A DNA stretch of 64,000 nt from Stercorarius parasiticus (GCA_013396915.1 VWZL01000906.1:528736-592735); one strand, 5' to 3'. Numbered from the stretch's first letter, positions 24,776 through 38,565 are shown. Numbers and translations: made by a program. Notes: a model not told the origin generated them from the letters alone.

Positions 24776-26330
24776 CAGCAGAAGTACCGTGCCAATTAAC
24801 TCTGATTATTCTGTCCTTCATTGACCCTTTCCCATGCTGGAAATAACTCAAAGCTCACTCAAGCTAGTGAGTTTTTTTAGTGAGTTTGTATGATCTTGGA
24901 GAAATCCTGTGATGGTTGCTAATACATTTACTTATTATATTTAGTGAAAAAAAAATATTCCATTTACATTTGCCATGCCTCTGAAGTCATATGGCCAAAT
25001 CCTATAGCTCAGGATATTTATGAATAATAAGCAAGTGTTACAGAGTTGTAGCAATCCAGAGGCTTTTTTCCTATAATTCATATGGTGGACATTATTGTAT
25101 TCATAGAGTTTCATGACTGGATCAAAAATTAAGTAAAAGCAATACAAAACCCTAGATCTTAAACTTGGGCCTTTATTGAGACTTTTACGTGGAAGCATTT
25201 TTGCTTTGATTTGAGTTAATTGAAATCCTAATTTGAAATGGGATCATTGAAAAAAGGAGAATGGGTGGAGGAAAGGACAGAAATTAAAGGTTATACAGCC
25301 CAAGTGGCTGGCATGTCATGCAGTTTAAGTAGGATGCAATGTTAAATTCACCCTCTTCCCTGTCTCTGTTTAACTCTTCATTTCCAGTACTTAATATTTG
25401 AAGCTCGTTTCATAAGGAAATGAGGCCTGTGAAATCTCACTTTCTTTGTTCCATTCCCCTTCACAGCAATAACTCTTGAAACTTCACATCAGTTAAAAAG
25501 TAGAATGAAAGTCTTGTACTTAGAAGAAGTTGGTCATACAAATCAGTCCTGAAAACTGGTTGCTGGGTGAAGGAAAGAGACTGACTGAGGTAAGAAGTCA
25601 TGCAGAACTTAGATCTTGTGTATTCTGAGAGTCTGGCAGGCCAAAATCACACACATGCTACTGGCTTATCAGAATGCCAGAAAGTTAATAGATTTGGAAA
25701 GCTAGGCTGAATCAACCTAGTTCCTGCTGTAATCAGAATGACTATAGGAAAGCTACATCAGAGCTGACTTTTGCTCAGACTCGTTAGAAAGGATTCAGTA
25801 CCTCTTTGAAGTAGTTGCTGTGATAGTAAGTGTGGTTTGGGCTTGATAGTATCAGAGACTTCCCAATGAGTAGCCAAACTGAACTAACAGGTCACGTCTC
25901 AAAAGCCATAAACATACCTGCAGAACAGGTGGAATAAGCAATAAGACTGGCTGGTTCAAGAAAGGCACATCAATGAACTCAAGAGACAAACAAATCAGTT
26001 GCCATACAAAGGTAACAGAGAAATATAAATTGAAGCTAATGAAATGAGAACAGAAGGTGAAGTATAAAAGTATCGGACTTTAAATACCTTCCAGTAACTA
26101 ACACTGAAAGCACAACTAGGTCACTTTAGACATCATCTGTAGAAACTGGGAAATGTGTTAGGCGAACGTAAGGCTCACAGCCATTTCTGTGGGTACTCTT
26201 GTTCCACATCATGTGTTGGGTTTTTTAGTAATTTAACTTAGTCTCCTTTGAAACAGAATTAGGTTAAACTACAAGAAACAAACAAAACCCCTTCAAAATG
26301 CATAATGCCTATTCTTGGTCATTTTCTTAT
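24776..26330. other. Non-coding DNA, nothing recognised
   Basis: I see no gene, RNA or repeat that I can name. The segment directly left of 26331 is low-complexity A-rich sequence at 26270-26300. Confidence 0.5.
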
Positions 26331-27180
26331 TGTTGTGGCTTAACCTCAGTGGACAGCAAAGCACCACAACAAATGCTCACTCACTTTCCCCCTGCTATCC
26401 CCAGTGGGATGGGGGAAGAGGAAAGGAAGAGTAAAAGCAAGAAAACTCGACGATCAAGATACAAAATATATAAATTGTTTAATAAGTGAAGGAGAGAAAG
26501 AAGAGAGAAAGAAAACAAAACAAGTGATGCAAAGGCAATCACCACCTCCCACAAGTAGACTGATGCCCAGCCAGTTGCCAAGCAAAAGATGGCTAACCTC
26601 CCTAAATCCGCTCCTTTGCCTTTTATTGCTGAGAATGATGTGTTGTGCTATGGAATATGTCGTTTGGGTCATCTGCCTGCTTGTGTCCCCTCCCAACTTA
26701 TTGTGCACTCCCCAGTCTATTCACTGTGGAGGCAGNACGATCAAGATACAAAATATATAAATTGTTTAATAAGTGAAGGAGAGAAAGAAGAGAGAAAGAA
26801 AACAAAACAAGTGATGCAAAGGCAATCACCACCTCCCACAAGTAGACTGATGCCCAGCCAGTTGCCAAGCAAAAGATGGCTAACCTCCCTAAATCCGCTC
26901 CTTTGCCTTTTATTGCTGAGAATGATGTGTTGTGCTATGGAATATGTCGTTTGGGTCATCTGCCTGCTTGTGTCCCCTCCCAACTTATTGTGCACTCCCC
27001 AGTCTATTCACTGTGGAGGCAGATTGAGAAACTGAGAAGGCCTTGACGCTGCGCAAACACTGTTCAGCAAAGCTAGAACAGTAGTGTGTTACCAGTATTG
27101 CTTTGGTCAAAAATCTAAAACACAACCCCATAGGAGCTACTATGAAGAAAATTAATTCTATCCTAGACAGGTCCAGTACA
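26331..27180 (-). mobile_element. Solo LTR of the same family as 22025-22540, with an assembly duplication
   Basis: On the + strand it opens TGTTGTGGCTTAACC and closes at GTCCAGTACA. On the minus strand it therefore starts TGTACTGGAC and ends in ACAACA, giving the TG...CA ends of an LTR. Blocks such as GTGTCCCCTCCCAACTTATT, AGGCCTTGACGCTG and TATGAAGAAAATTAATTC mark the family. A TATA-like AATAAAAGG lies on the minus strand at 26627-26619. Removing the 287-bp artefact described separately leaves about 563 bp, a normal length. The flanks show no clear target-site duplication (TCTTAT and CTTGCG). No internal genes are present. Confidence 0.82.
26450..27022. repeat. Exact 286-bp tandem duplication around a single N (assembly artefact)
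   Basis: 26450-26735 and 26737-27022 are identical by eye, and the single N at 26736 lies exactly between them. Both copies start ACGATCAAG and end GGAGGCAG. Two contig ends that overlap by 286 bp but were left unmerged would give this pattern, so the true sequence is probably 287 bp shorter. The long open frames seen across it are duplicated shadows of LTR sequence. Confidence 0.93.
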
Positions 27181-30100
27181 CTTGCGTAGAAGATTCTTAA
27201 TACCAGGCAGGTGTGCTCTTAAATATATACTCTGACCTTTCTCAGTAAAGTATTAATTTGAAAAGATACCCTATTGCCATTCTTAAAGAAAAAAAATAAT
27301 CTTCATTTTAAGGATTCCGTTAAGACTTTGGTGGATACAGAGACCTCAGGATTCTTGTGGGAGGAAGGCTGGGATCTGTCTGTCGGTTTAAATGCATATT
27401 TTAGGATGACTTTTACATTTTGTTCTATCAGTAAGTGCACTTTCCTTCTCCCCCTACTGTCTTCCTACCAATTCATCCATGCATGGGTGCTGCTCATTTC
27501 TCAATTCTGAGGCTGTCACTTTTCTTTCTAACCAGCCTTCTGTGCTGGTGACTGCTGCTATAGCACTTTTGCTTTGGCTGGGCAGGCAAAGTGAATCCCA
27601 GTGAAGCAATACATCAGTTATGAAACTCCCACCAGAAATTTTAATATCAGCACCTGTGATCAATGAAGCCAGTCTTCCAATCAGTGTATGGAGGATTTTA
27701 ACACATAATTTTCACAGTGTTAAAGTGAACTTCTCACATAAATCCTCAACACAGTATATCTATGTGGGGAACCTGGCTGCCTGGAAGAAAAGCTAGTGTA
27801 TAATATCTATTTTTCTCAGCATTGGCTTGCTTTCTTCCCATCTTTCAGGGTTCTTCTCCTGTGTCACTGCTCTGTCCAATATATATGTAAGTAGTGCCCT
27901 AGTTTGGTCACAACTCTTCTATTTCATATATACCCATGCACATTTATGTACATGGCAGTGTAATACATGCCTAAGCCATCTGGTATCTTTCCTTGCAAAT
28001 GTTCACACAGAAGACTGACTGTGAGTGAGGTTCTGAACCTGCCTGTCCAAATGGTCCATATTTGTTTGATTTTTCTAGCAAATGCATAGATCCTATTAGT
28101 GAGACTGATCCAACATATTTCCATGTGTCAGCTGTACCTGCTGCAAGTGTCATTCTGTTCAGTGATAACAGGACTTGCATCCTAAAATAGAAAACAAGAA
28201 CATCAGGTCCTTTTGAGGATCTGAATCGCTTTTTCTACCATCTGCTGACCAATGCTTTGAAAGAAAGAAAGTCTGTGTCTGGATTGACACCTTTCTTCTT
28301 TTTAAGCCAATAAAAGATCGGCCTGTAAAAGAGCCTAGACATGCCGTGTTTGCAAGAGAAGCTTATTAGAATGTAAAATGTCAGTGGTATCATACGTTTG
28401 CAACTCATTACAGTATACAGGAGCTGATACAGGTATTCTGTTAGCATATTAGTTATATTTAATTATCCTTTCAAACTGATTAATTTAACTGCGCGATAAA
28501 ACTTTTATTGTTACTCTAGATAGTGTGATAGAGAAATTGCACATAACAGAAGAGGAGAAACAGATGTGAAGAAAAGTGATGTTTCAATCCCTTGTTTCAT
28601 TGTTACAGTGTTAAGTAATATAGTTTGGAAAGATTTTTTAGATATTCTTGTATGAATTATTTTTTCATTACTAGGTACATCACCAAAGTTAGAAACTGTA
28701 GGAGTTGGAAGTTACAGAGCAGGACCCAGTTTAATCATCATCAGATGTGACCAGTAGAAAAGTTTGCATGGTCAGAGGAGTTCCTTTCTCGGAAGCATCT
28801 GATGTTAGGCAAAGAATAGTCCTGTTCTCGATGGTCCAATGATCTATCTTATCAGTGTGTATAGAATAAGGAAAATAAAACCAGTTTCCCTGGTATTCAG
28901 ATTTGGATGTTTACATTTCATGTATGTAGCTGTACATCCTCACTTCATCCATCATTTTTTCATGTGAAATTAGTTTCATGTGAAATCAACCATTTTTAAA
29001 TTTCATTTTAGATGTTATCCAATAAAGCACAGTCAGCCACCCAGGGAAAGGTAATCTTACACTTTAGTCCAATAAGATATCTTTCTTGCATGACACATTA
29101 ATTTTAATTGTAAGCATTTTATTAAAACAAAATTTACTTGGTGGTAATTCTCCCGTATTCAGTATAATATTGACACGATGAGTTCTTTTCTTCTTGATTT
29201 CGAAATAGTGTGTAACTGCACGGAAATTCTGCTGTAATCTAACCTTAAATGCATTCAGTTGTATTGAATTCCAGTGGAATTCTGCCTGGAGCCTGTAGTC
29301 ATTGCAACTGTAAACTCACAGACAGGGCCCTAGTACTGATTCAACTCACCTTTGTGCTCTCACAGCCCCAGTACACACGTGATAGTAGGACAGACTGTGG
29401 CTGTTTTTTACTTCTGCTGGCCTAAGGTACACTCTATTGCTTTGACTTGAGCACAGCCGCTCACAGCACCGTCGCTATGTGAAGTTTTGCTGTCCCTATC
29501 ATACAGTCTGATTTTGGAGGCAGCCACACAATCACCACTGAAAAATCCTCCTTCAAGGGTTTTTCGGGGTCTCTTTTATTGCATAGACAGGCTGGAGCTC
29601 AGGAAGAAATAGTTTCACTGGTCTTCAGACTGACCGTGCTAAGCAGCTCTCTCTGCCTCTGCAATCTGTACCATATATGTTGTTTTCTTTGCTGTTGGTC
29701 ACACAAAATGCCTGATACTCAGCCTGGAAAGGGCAATTTTAGCTGAGCCACTACGTGTCTACTCATCAGCAGGGACAGCTGTAGCAAAAGCAAAATGAAT
29801 GGAAGAGGTTTGTCTTTATACCTCTTGCTGATAGGCTACTTGAATTCACTTCTGTTTCTTCCCTTGTAGCTTGGATATCATCTGCACAGAATTTGCCATT
29901 TTCCTGTAACTGTATTATACACTGGAACGAAATATTCATTTGTATTTGCTACTTTTGTAGGACAACCACTAGACCTTATGTGGTGGTGTGCTTATGTGGC
30001 ATGATCCTGCAATGCTGTGCAGGCTCATGACCCAGAAAAATCATAACTGTGTTAGCATGACTGAGCAAAGGCTAATTATCCCTTCCTTTGATTACTGTAA

Positions 30101-31890
30101 GTAGTCTGACTGCCCTACAGAGCCTGCTATTAGTATACTGCCTTTGGTGCCAAAACTAGCTCATCTGGTGTTATCTAGAGGAAGAGACTGGGGACTTCTT
30201 GCAGCAATACATTACACAGTGTAGGCTTATGCTTGAAGTCCTCTCACTCAGTTTATTCTCTTCTACCAGGGGCAAAGGTGTCGCTAAAAATGTTTCAAAC
30301 TGTTTCCCCTAGTATTCTTACCTCTCAGCCATATCTATCTCTTTTTATCTGTCAGCCTTCCCCTATTTAGTACTGCTGTTCTCACATGCCTCAGAGGCAT
30401 TTCATCCCACTTCTGCTTGTATTTTCTCCTTGCCGAGTTCCTGAGCTGGTACTTAGGGCTGCTGGTACTGGCCCCCCTTCTTCAGTTGCATCATTGACTG
30501 TGCCTGGCTCTAGATTTTCTTCTTAATGCTTGTACACCTCTGGAGAAAGTGTCTTCTAAGTATTTTAACAGTGTGTCCCTGTTGTTTCCTGCCATACATC
30601 CATCAGCTTTATCTCCTCACCCTGTTTATGTTTCACTTCTTTTGCTAAAAGCACAAGAGCAAAGGTGATGAGCAGTGAGGGCACGAGGGGAAGAGTCACA
30701 ACACTGATCTCCCACCTGTTCCACAGCCATGGTAGAGGTGAAAATGAAGAGAGAAAATAATTTGGGCTGATGGCCAAAACCTAGGCAACGCCAGCTGCAT
30801 TACTAGGGAGCCAGAGAACAGGGCAGAAAGCCAGAGCCTAAGGCTAAACACTAGAGGTTAGGCAGACCTGGGTTCCAGTCAAACCTTCTTACACGGACTC
30901 ATCAAAACCCCAATCAGATTAACATAAAATGTGTATGTATTTGGACGTACTAAGAATCCCATACTGTATAATTTCCCTCATTGTGCAATAAACCCCCTGT
31001 CGTTCCTCTTTCTCCATTTTCTCACTGTCCTCCAACCTATTCTCACCTGCCTCTTGCGCCTAAAGGCTTTTCTTCTGCTGTTTCCCTGGCCTGTGTGCTG
31101 TATGAGTACTTCTAGCCTGTTCAGAAACTCAGCAAATGAGATCAAAATTACTGCATGACCATCTCATACCCAGTCAGCAGAAAATGTGACTTTTTACCAA
31201 ATCATAATAAAGCAACACTTAAAAATAACAGGTCTTGAAATGTGGCAACAACTATTCATTGAACCTATTTTGACTAACAAGTAGTGATTTCTTCATGTAG
31301 ATTCTACAAAGAAATATACAAAAAATGTTGAATACACTAATTAATACTTCATCCACTGATGTCTAAATAATCTGACATGAGTACTGTTGTAGTTGCCATT
31401 TGCTGTTCTTTATTATCATTATTTATTGTAGCATAGAAAGGTTATGGACATATGATTGGTGAAGACAGATATAGAAACATATTAACAATCAAATATTTTA
31501 TACACCGAAAAAAATAAGGCATGTTTAGCTTTTCTTTTCATCCAAACAGAACTAGAACTGAAAGCGTGGTTTCAGTATTGAAAGCAATTTTCAGAAGTGT
31601 ATTTCCCAGAAACCTGGAGATGCAATGAAAATGTGTCTGCCTTCTGCATGGTTCATTGCTCTTTCTCGCAGGGAGATTCCACATCACCCTTAGCCTGTGA
31701 CTGCACAGGTGCATCTTTACAGTGAATAAATTTTGTGTGCTAGTGAACTAAGGACAAATGGCAGCGACACAAAAGACAAGAATAGTGACAGCAGTGATGT
31801 CACCTGCTACCACCAGAGAAACAGGGCATCACCCCTTCCACTGCTTCCAGTCCTATCTCGGCTCTGGAGTGACTAGATCATATGCTATTG
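27181..31890. other. Non-coding DNA, nothing recognised
   Basis: No gene is recognised. GC rises moderately around 29300-29800 and 30400-30700 without a coding signal. Short open frames on both strands have no domain. Confidence 0.5.
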
Positions 31891-32611
31891 TGATGGGTTG
31901 ACTCTGGCTGGATGCCAGGTACCCACCACAGCCTCTCCATCACTCCCCTCCTCAGCTGGGCAGGGGAGAGAAAATAGAACAAAAGGCTCATGGGTCGAGA
32001 TAAGGACAGGAGGTCACTCAGTAATTGCCGTTATGGGCAAAACAGACTGCACTTGGGGAAATTACTTTGTTACCAATCAAATCAGGGTAGGGTAATGAGA
32101 AAATAAAACCAAATATTAGAAAAACATCTTCCCCTCACCCCTCCCTTCTTCCCGGGCTCACCTTCACTCCTGATTTTCTCTACCTCCTGCCTGTGAGCGG
32201 CACAGGGGGACAGGGAATGTGGGTTGTGGTCAGTTCATCCCATGTTGTCTTTGCTGCTCCTTCCTCCTCAGGGGGAGGACTCCTCACACTCTTCTTCTGC
32301 TCCAGTGTGGGACCCCTCCTATGGGAGACAGTCCTCCATGAACTTCTCCAATGTGAGTCCTTCCCACAGGCTGCAGTTCTTCACAAAATGCTCCAGCGTG
32401 GGTCCTTTCCATGAAGTGCAGTCCCTCAGGAACAGACTGCTCCAGCGTGGGTCCCTCGCAGGGTCACAAGTCCTGCCAGCAAACCTGCTCCAGCATGGGC
32501 TTCTCTCTCCATGGGTCCACAGGTCCTGCCAGTGGCCTGCTCCTGCGTGGGCTTCCCATGGGGTCACAACCTTCTTCAGGCATCCACCGGCTTCAGCATG
32601 GGGTCATCCAC
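31891..32611 (-). mobile_element. Solo LTR, truncated, same family as 17381-18344
   Basis: The + strand begins TGATGGGTTGACTCTGG. The motif seen in the other copy follows (GGTCGAGATAAGGACAGG at about 31993-32010), and then the GCTCC-AGCRTGGG internal repeats near 32390, 32440, 32488 and 32540. Read on the minus strand, the 3' (U5) end is therefore intact, ending CAACCCATCA. Homology stops abruptly at about 32611, so the U3 start is missing. The AATAAA kept in the other copy is lost here, where the + strand reads TTTGTTACC. Compared with 17381-18344 this copy has the full left end but lacks about 400 bp on the right. Confidence 0.8.
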
Positions 32612-35600
32612 TTTATGTGAACAAATGGTGCCCACCTCTTTGAAGTGTACTTGTGCCTCTCAGATGAACTATGGCGTTACTTTTTTTCAGCACTGAAGCC
32701 ATTTTGAGGAATATTTGTCCATATCTGTTGCTGGCTCCTTGTTCCTTCCTTTGTACCACAGGCCGCTATCCTTTTAGTTATGGTAACACAGCTAAGTGGT
32801 GCTTACCTGAAAACCAAAATAGACCACCAAAAGAGTGATAATTTCAATGAAAAATATTTATTCATCAAAATGCCTTACAGGCATAGAAATGGGGAATTAG
32901 ATCAGGAAATAGGCTCCTTAAATCTGTTTCATTGTTGATTTACCTCAGACAGGAAAAGGTTTCGACCTTCCTGTCACAGGCAGGCTTTCTCCTCTCCTTT
33001 GAGAGATGCATTTTCCTGAGATTGTTCAGATGCAATTATCACCTGCCTTGAAGGTAAACAAAGTTCAATAGGCCTGGGGGACTTGGCCAAGCCATTAATG
33101 AATCATTAATCCATTGTCAGGAAAACACCAGTAAGGCACCACTACTTGGTCAGCCAATGCCCAAATCTCAGTTTGATGTTCTTGACACAATGAATAATGT
33201 ATTTCATATAAATGTGCAAATCAGTAACGCCATTTCATATAGGCATGACTGAGATAACTCCTTACCTGTTGTTTCTTGTTTGAGAAAGGCATAAGAGTAA
33301 CTGAATCACTCTGAGATGATAATATGTTTAGCCTGTTGACCATGTCTTTAAGAGATACCGTTGATAATGGTTGCTTCTTGGAAATATTCTTCCTCACCAG
33401 AGTGATGGTACGGGAAGAAACCTTCTGCGCTTGGGTGAAGGCTGACCTTGTACAAGTGCAGTGAAACTGAGTCACAATACTGCTTTGTTCCCCTGGGGAA
33501 GGTGTGCCTCACAAAGCCTGATGGCCCACTTACAGCTTGGGCTAAAGCTTGTCCATCTTTTGTTAGAGAAGTTAGATACTTGCCTAAGCTCTGTAGTCAA
33601 TCACTGTTGACATTCAATACTCCTATGTTGTACTTTTCCTCATGGAGAATGTCATGGAGGGGTTTTGTCCTTCTTTCTCTGGCACTTCCATAATCTCCAT
33701 CTCTCTTTCTTTCGCTTCTCTCAATCTGAAAGATCTTATTTGCCTCATGATTTGTTGTTTCCTACTACGTGGCTGATGAAACTGGTGAGGAGCAGGAGAT
33801 GTCATTGCAAGGTCTGGCAGTTTCTCTGCTGGGCTCAGCATATGATTCTGTACACTCCAAGCCTTCCTGCTGAAAAGTACTCCAAATGCTTTGCAAATTC
33901 CTCAAACATTGCGCACATCTCATCGGACTCTGCAACTTTTATGCAAAAAGGCAAAAGAACTGGCATGAATCCTCAAAACCCAAATGGAGGCATTGTGTCG
34001 CTACAGTGGGACTTTTTCATAATGGTCTATCCATTCTCGAAATCAAGGCTTGCACAGCAGTTGATGGGTCTTTGGACATTAGTATTAGTAGAATTTTAAT
34101 GCAACACGTAATTTAAATTGCAATTTAAAAGGTAGATGCTTTGTAATTCACCATCTGTGTAGTGAAGTCAATAATAGGAAAATTAGGCTCTGCTTTAATT
34201 AGCTATAACTTGCTCAATTAATTAGTTTCAGAACATCATACGGTAACTGTATTCATACCCTGGGCAGCTTCAGAACTGTGTAAAACCTTATTCTTGCAGA
34301 GTTTTATGTATCTACTAAGGCAGTAGTTTGCATGTATCCCTTTGAGGCACAGTCGTAACTGTTTTCTTTGGCTCCAGCATTATGTGTAGTTTTGTATTAT
34401 GTGTATTTTTATTCTTGTGATGACTGCCTCGTGTATCAGCTGTTCAGAGATCCAGCACCATGGTGTGAGATGGATAGCCTGTTATTTTTCCCTTGTGTTG
34501 GGATTCCCACTCATTTCCATGGAAACCTGAAAACCTGGAGGAATAAAGCACAGAAGCTATTGCTGTATTACAGTACTGAGCGGCTTGAAAAAGCAGACAT
34601 CACCATGGTGCCTGTGAATGCCAGTATAGCTGCAGGTCTATCTGAGTTTCCAGTCTAAAGCCTGTGTTTTAAGGGGTTTAATTTTTAGATTTATTTCTTA
34701 TTCAAACCCTATTTTCCTCATAAAGAGAAATGTGTTATAAACATACCTTCTTATATACATAAATTCATTAACATTAATAGAAGGTGCACAGATACATGTA
34801 AGTGCAAACATAAGTATATAGGTATATGTGCATACATTCACACATACATATGCAGACAAACATGCACATATGTCTCAGACAAAAACATGTTAAAAAATAA
34901 AGCTATTAAAATCTGTAAGAAGCGTATAACTGGTTCACGCAGTAATTGTAATGGCTGTCACATTGAAGGCTTTTCTTAATCAAAAGCAAACAAAAACCCC
35001 CAGCACTGTAGTGGATCGATAATGAAATATATATATGAATATGACTAAATACAATTTTTAGCAAAGTAACCTAAAATATGTATATCTCCTCCACAAAAAG
35101 TCAGAAATTTAACCATTTAATTTTCCTCTCAAGCAGCTTGTGCACAACAAATGCTGTGAGAGAGGCATCCATCAGAAGTAATGAAATCAGGGATTAAAAA
35201 TAATTTAGAACATAAATGAACATGAAAAAACAGATCAGAAGAAGACAGAACTGATCAGGGCAACCGTTTTTAGTATTACTTACTCTGTGGGTGGCGTATG
35301 ATTATAATGCACTGATTCTATGACTTTCTGCAACCTCTACTACTATTTTTTACTCCTTCCTTCTATGTTGTAGCAGGAATATCTGACTGCATTTTGAAAT
35401 GATCTGTCCTATGGTGCTCTGTTATTTTTTTCAACCATAAAGACTGAAAGATTGGGACACTATGACTGAAGGAATGTGAAAATTTAATTTGGAGATACCC
35501 AATGCGATTAAAAGGCTGTTCCCACTTCAGATCGGTTATGCTCCAATTCACAAGAGGGTATGATGCATGAACTCAAGAAAGACGGAAGAATAACAGTGAT

Positions 35601-37405
35601 AGTAGTTGCACAACTGCTATTATATAAACTATCTATAGATGTCCTCAGTGATTTCAAGTAAGTATGAGTAAGACTTCTGAAAATAGAGATTAAATACAAA
35701 GAGCTTAAGCTACATCTAAATTTCTGCACCTTTAATTTCCTACTGTTTGGCTTTCAGCTGTATGAGCTGCCTCCCCAATAGGAAACACAAGGTTCTAGGA
35801 CTTAGGTGGAATGTCAGATTTGTGACTGCGTCCTGTAACTAGGCAATGTTGGCTAATCCCATAAGCATACATGTGGAACAACTTTGGAGATCTTTGAAAA
35901 AAGAAAAGAAACATATTTTATAGGAAGAATCTTCATCTGTGGCTTAAGCATGAAAAAGAGCCTGACAGAAAAATGGTAGTTAATAATATTAGATGATTTT
36001 CTGAAAGATGCTATTTGTAGCATCAGTTATACAAAAATTGCAGGTTTCACTTAAAACAATAATCTTTGTCAGTCTGGCAGTTGGAAAGAGAAGCTGGAGT
36101 ATTTTAACAGAAAGTGCTGATAGCCAGAAAGCAAAACAGAGGAGTAAAAACTTAATGTATTTAAAATCTTGTAATGCTGAAGCCAGCCTATTCATTGCAG
36201 GAGTCTGTAACATGCTTTCTGGAGGTTTGGGAGAGGCAATGCTGGTGGTGGAAATACACGTAAGGTTCTAGAGATATTCATGGGTAGATCTCAATCCTTT
36301 TTACAGTTCAAGAATCCTCATTGTGAACATCTCACAATCTTTGGTAGCTTCTCAAATATTATTATATACCACACTACGAGATGCCTGTATGCAACATGGT
36401 GTTCAGTGAGGCATCTGTAATTACCTAAAATTTCAGGGAGTATCTGATAACCTACTTAGACATACTGGTGTGCCCAAGGTGGTACTTGGAAACTCTGGGT
36501 TAGACATTGATGACAAAATCCTGGCCTCACATGAGTCAGTGGGTTTTCAGTTGACTTCAGCGGACATAGCTTTTCGCTTTCAGATCCTGGTCAAATGCAG
36601 TAATGGAATTGTCCTCGGCTTGATCTTTATGAATGTTGGTCATTTACAGCCCTCTTTCATTATACCCATAACAAGGGAATAAATTAGAAACTGAGCAAAA
36701 GGGAGAAAGTTCTGGGTAAGACCTAATACAGGGTGAAGGTATAGCTACAAGGACTCATAAGTTGACCCAGTTTGTAGAATTGCTGTGATACAGCTTTATT
36801 TGTAAATAAGACAGAGGAAGGATTATTTTCTGTCTTTGAGACCACCTGGCACAGTACAGCTCACTTCTCTATGGCAGAAGCTCTACCATCCCAGAAGTAG
36901 GGTGGCTCCATCTGAACAGTCTATTGGAAATAGTCTCTCTACTGTGATCAGAGTCCTGCTTTGACATGGGCCAAAATCACGGTGAGTTCATGCTAATAAT
37001 TTACAAGTATGATAATCCAATGCTTGTGTTTGGGGCTAGGTCCTCATTCTATTAATATCACTAACCAACTCCCAGAATTTCCATAGAGGTGGGCTCAATA
37101 GTTTTTTTTGGAGAAAGAAGCTACAGAGATCTGTGGGTAGACTGCATAGATCTGTATGGATCTCTGCACATAATTCCTACGTATGAGGAAGACCTGGAGC
37201 AGTCTAATAGTTCTCTCGAAATGGGGATCACCAAGAACATCCAGCAAAAACATTCTGATGTTTTCCTTTTTGACTGTTCTGCTAGGTTTTGGGCTATTTT
37301 ATTATTTCAGGGAAGAGTACCAAAGAGAAAAAGAAAACAACTAAAAAGTAATATGCTCTTAGTTGCCTCTCCTGTTGCTGGATTCCCTGTCTAGTGTGTT
37401 TATTT
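32612..37405. other. Non-coding DNA with one weak coding-like patch
   Basis: No supported gene lies here. Around 33180-34100 several protein-like frames follow each other on the minus strand (see findings), but I do not recognise them. At about 36513-36570 the text AAATCCTGGCCTCACATGAG with TTGACTTCAGCGG resembles an old dispersed amniote repeat of unknown name. A CA/TG-rich patch lies at about 34795-34870. Confidence 0.45.
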
Positions 37406-37512
37406 AGAATCATAGAATCATAGAATCTTCATGGTTGGAAAGGACCTTCAAGATCATCAAGTCCAACCATACACACACACACAAAAAAAACCAAACCCTA
37501 CAACCTCTGTCA

Positions 37513-37881
37513 CTAGAGCATGCCCTGAAGTGCCAAATCTACACGTTTCTTAAATACCTCTGGGGATGGTGACTCAACCACCACGCTGGGCAGGCTGTTC
37601 CAGTGCCTGACCACTCTTTCAGTAAAGTAATTCTTCCCAATGTCTAATCTAAACCTCCCCTGCTGCAACTTCAGACCATTTCCTCTGGTCCTGTCATTAT
37701 TCACCTGGGAGAAGAGGCCAACACCCACCTCTCTGCAACCTCCTTTCAGGTAGTTGTAGAGGGCAATGAGGTCTCCCCTCAGCCTCCTCTTCTCCAAACT
37801 AACCATGCCCAGTTCCCTCAGCCTCTCCTCATCTGGCTTGGTCTCCAGACCCCTCACCAGCTTGGTAGCTCTCCTCTGGAC
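37513..37881 (-). pseudogene. CR1 ORF2, C-terminal end
   Basis: This is the end of the CR1 ORF2 polyprotein (endonuclease plus reverse transcriptase, acting in cis on its own RNA). From the gap edge the frame reads [18 protein letters not shown], continues through [26 protein letters not shown] and [20 protein letters not shown], and stops at 37513. These are the standard C-terminal CR1 phrases after the polymerase domain. The frame is open for about 122 codons without a lesion. It is not a host gene and the element is 5'-truncated, so it cannot produce a full protein. Confidence 0.9.
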
Positions 37882-38565
37882 NNNNNNNNNNNNNNNNNNN
37901 NNNNNNNNNNNNNNNNNNNNNNNNNNNNNNNNNNNNNNNNNNNNNNNNNNNNNNNNNNNNNNNNNNNNNNNNNNNNNNNNNNNNNNNNNNNNNNNNNNNN
38001 NNNNNNNNNNNNNNNNNNNNNNNNNNNNNNNNNNNNNNNNNNNNNNNNNNNNNNNNNNNNNNNNNNNNNNNNNNNNNNNNNNNNNNNNNNNNNNNNNNNN
38101 NNNNNNNNNNNNNNNNNNNNNNNNNNNNNNNNNNNNNNNNNNNNNNNNNNNNNNNNNNNNNNNNNNNNNNNNNNNNNNNNNNNNNNNNNNNNNNNNNNNN
38201 NNNNNNNNNNNNNNNNNNNNNNNNNNNNNNNNNNNNNNNNNNNNNNNNNNNNNNNNNNNNNNNNNNNNNNNNNNNNNNNNNNNNNNNNNNNNNNNNNNNN
38301 NNNNNNNNNNNNNNNNNNNNNNNNNNNNNNNNNNNNNNNNNNNNNNNNNNNNNNNNNNNNNNNNNNNNNNNNNNNNNNNNNNNNNNNNNNNNNNNNNNNN
38401 NNNNNNNNNNNNNNNNNNNNNNNNNNNNNNNNNNNNNNNNNNNNNNNNNNNNNNNNNNNNNNNNNNNNNNNNNNNNNNNNNNNNNNNNNNNNNNNNNNNN
38501 NNNNNNNNNNNNNNNNNNNNNNNNNNNNNNNNNNNNNNNNNNNNNNNNNNNNNNNNNNNNNNNNN
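37882..38565. other. Assembly gap, 684 N
   Basis: This is a continuous run of N inside the CR1 element. In a typical CR1 the missing part between the MGPD motif and QRRATK is roughly 1 kb by my recollection. The stated gap length is therefore probably an estimate, or the copy has a deletion. The two flanking ORF2 frames are not in register across 684 bp, which supports an inexact gap size. Confidence 0.97.

Noticed and set aside
26404..27035. Pair of long frames with repeated peptide
   Set aside because: The repeat of the peptide is the assembly duplication around the N at 26736, inside an LTR.
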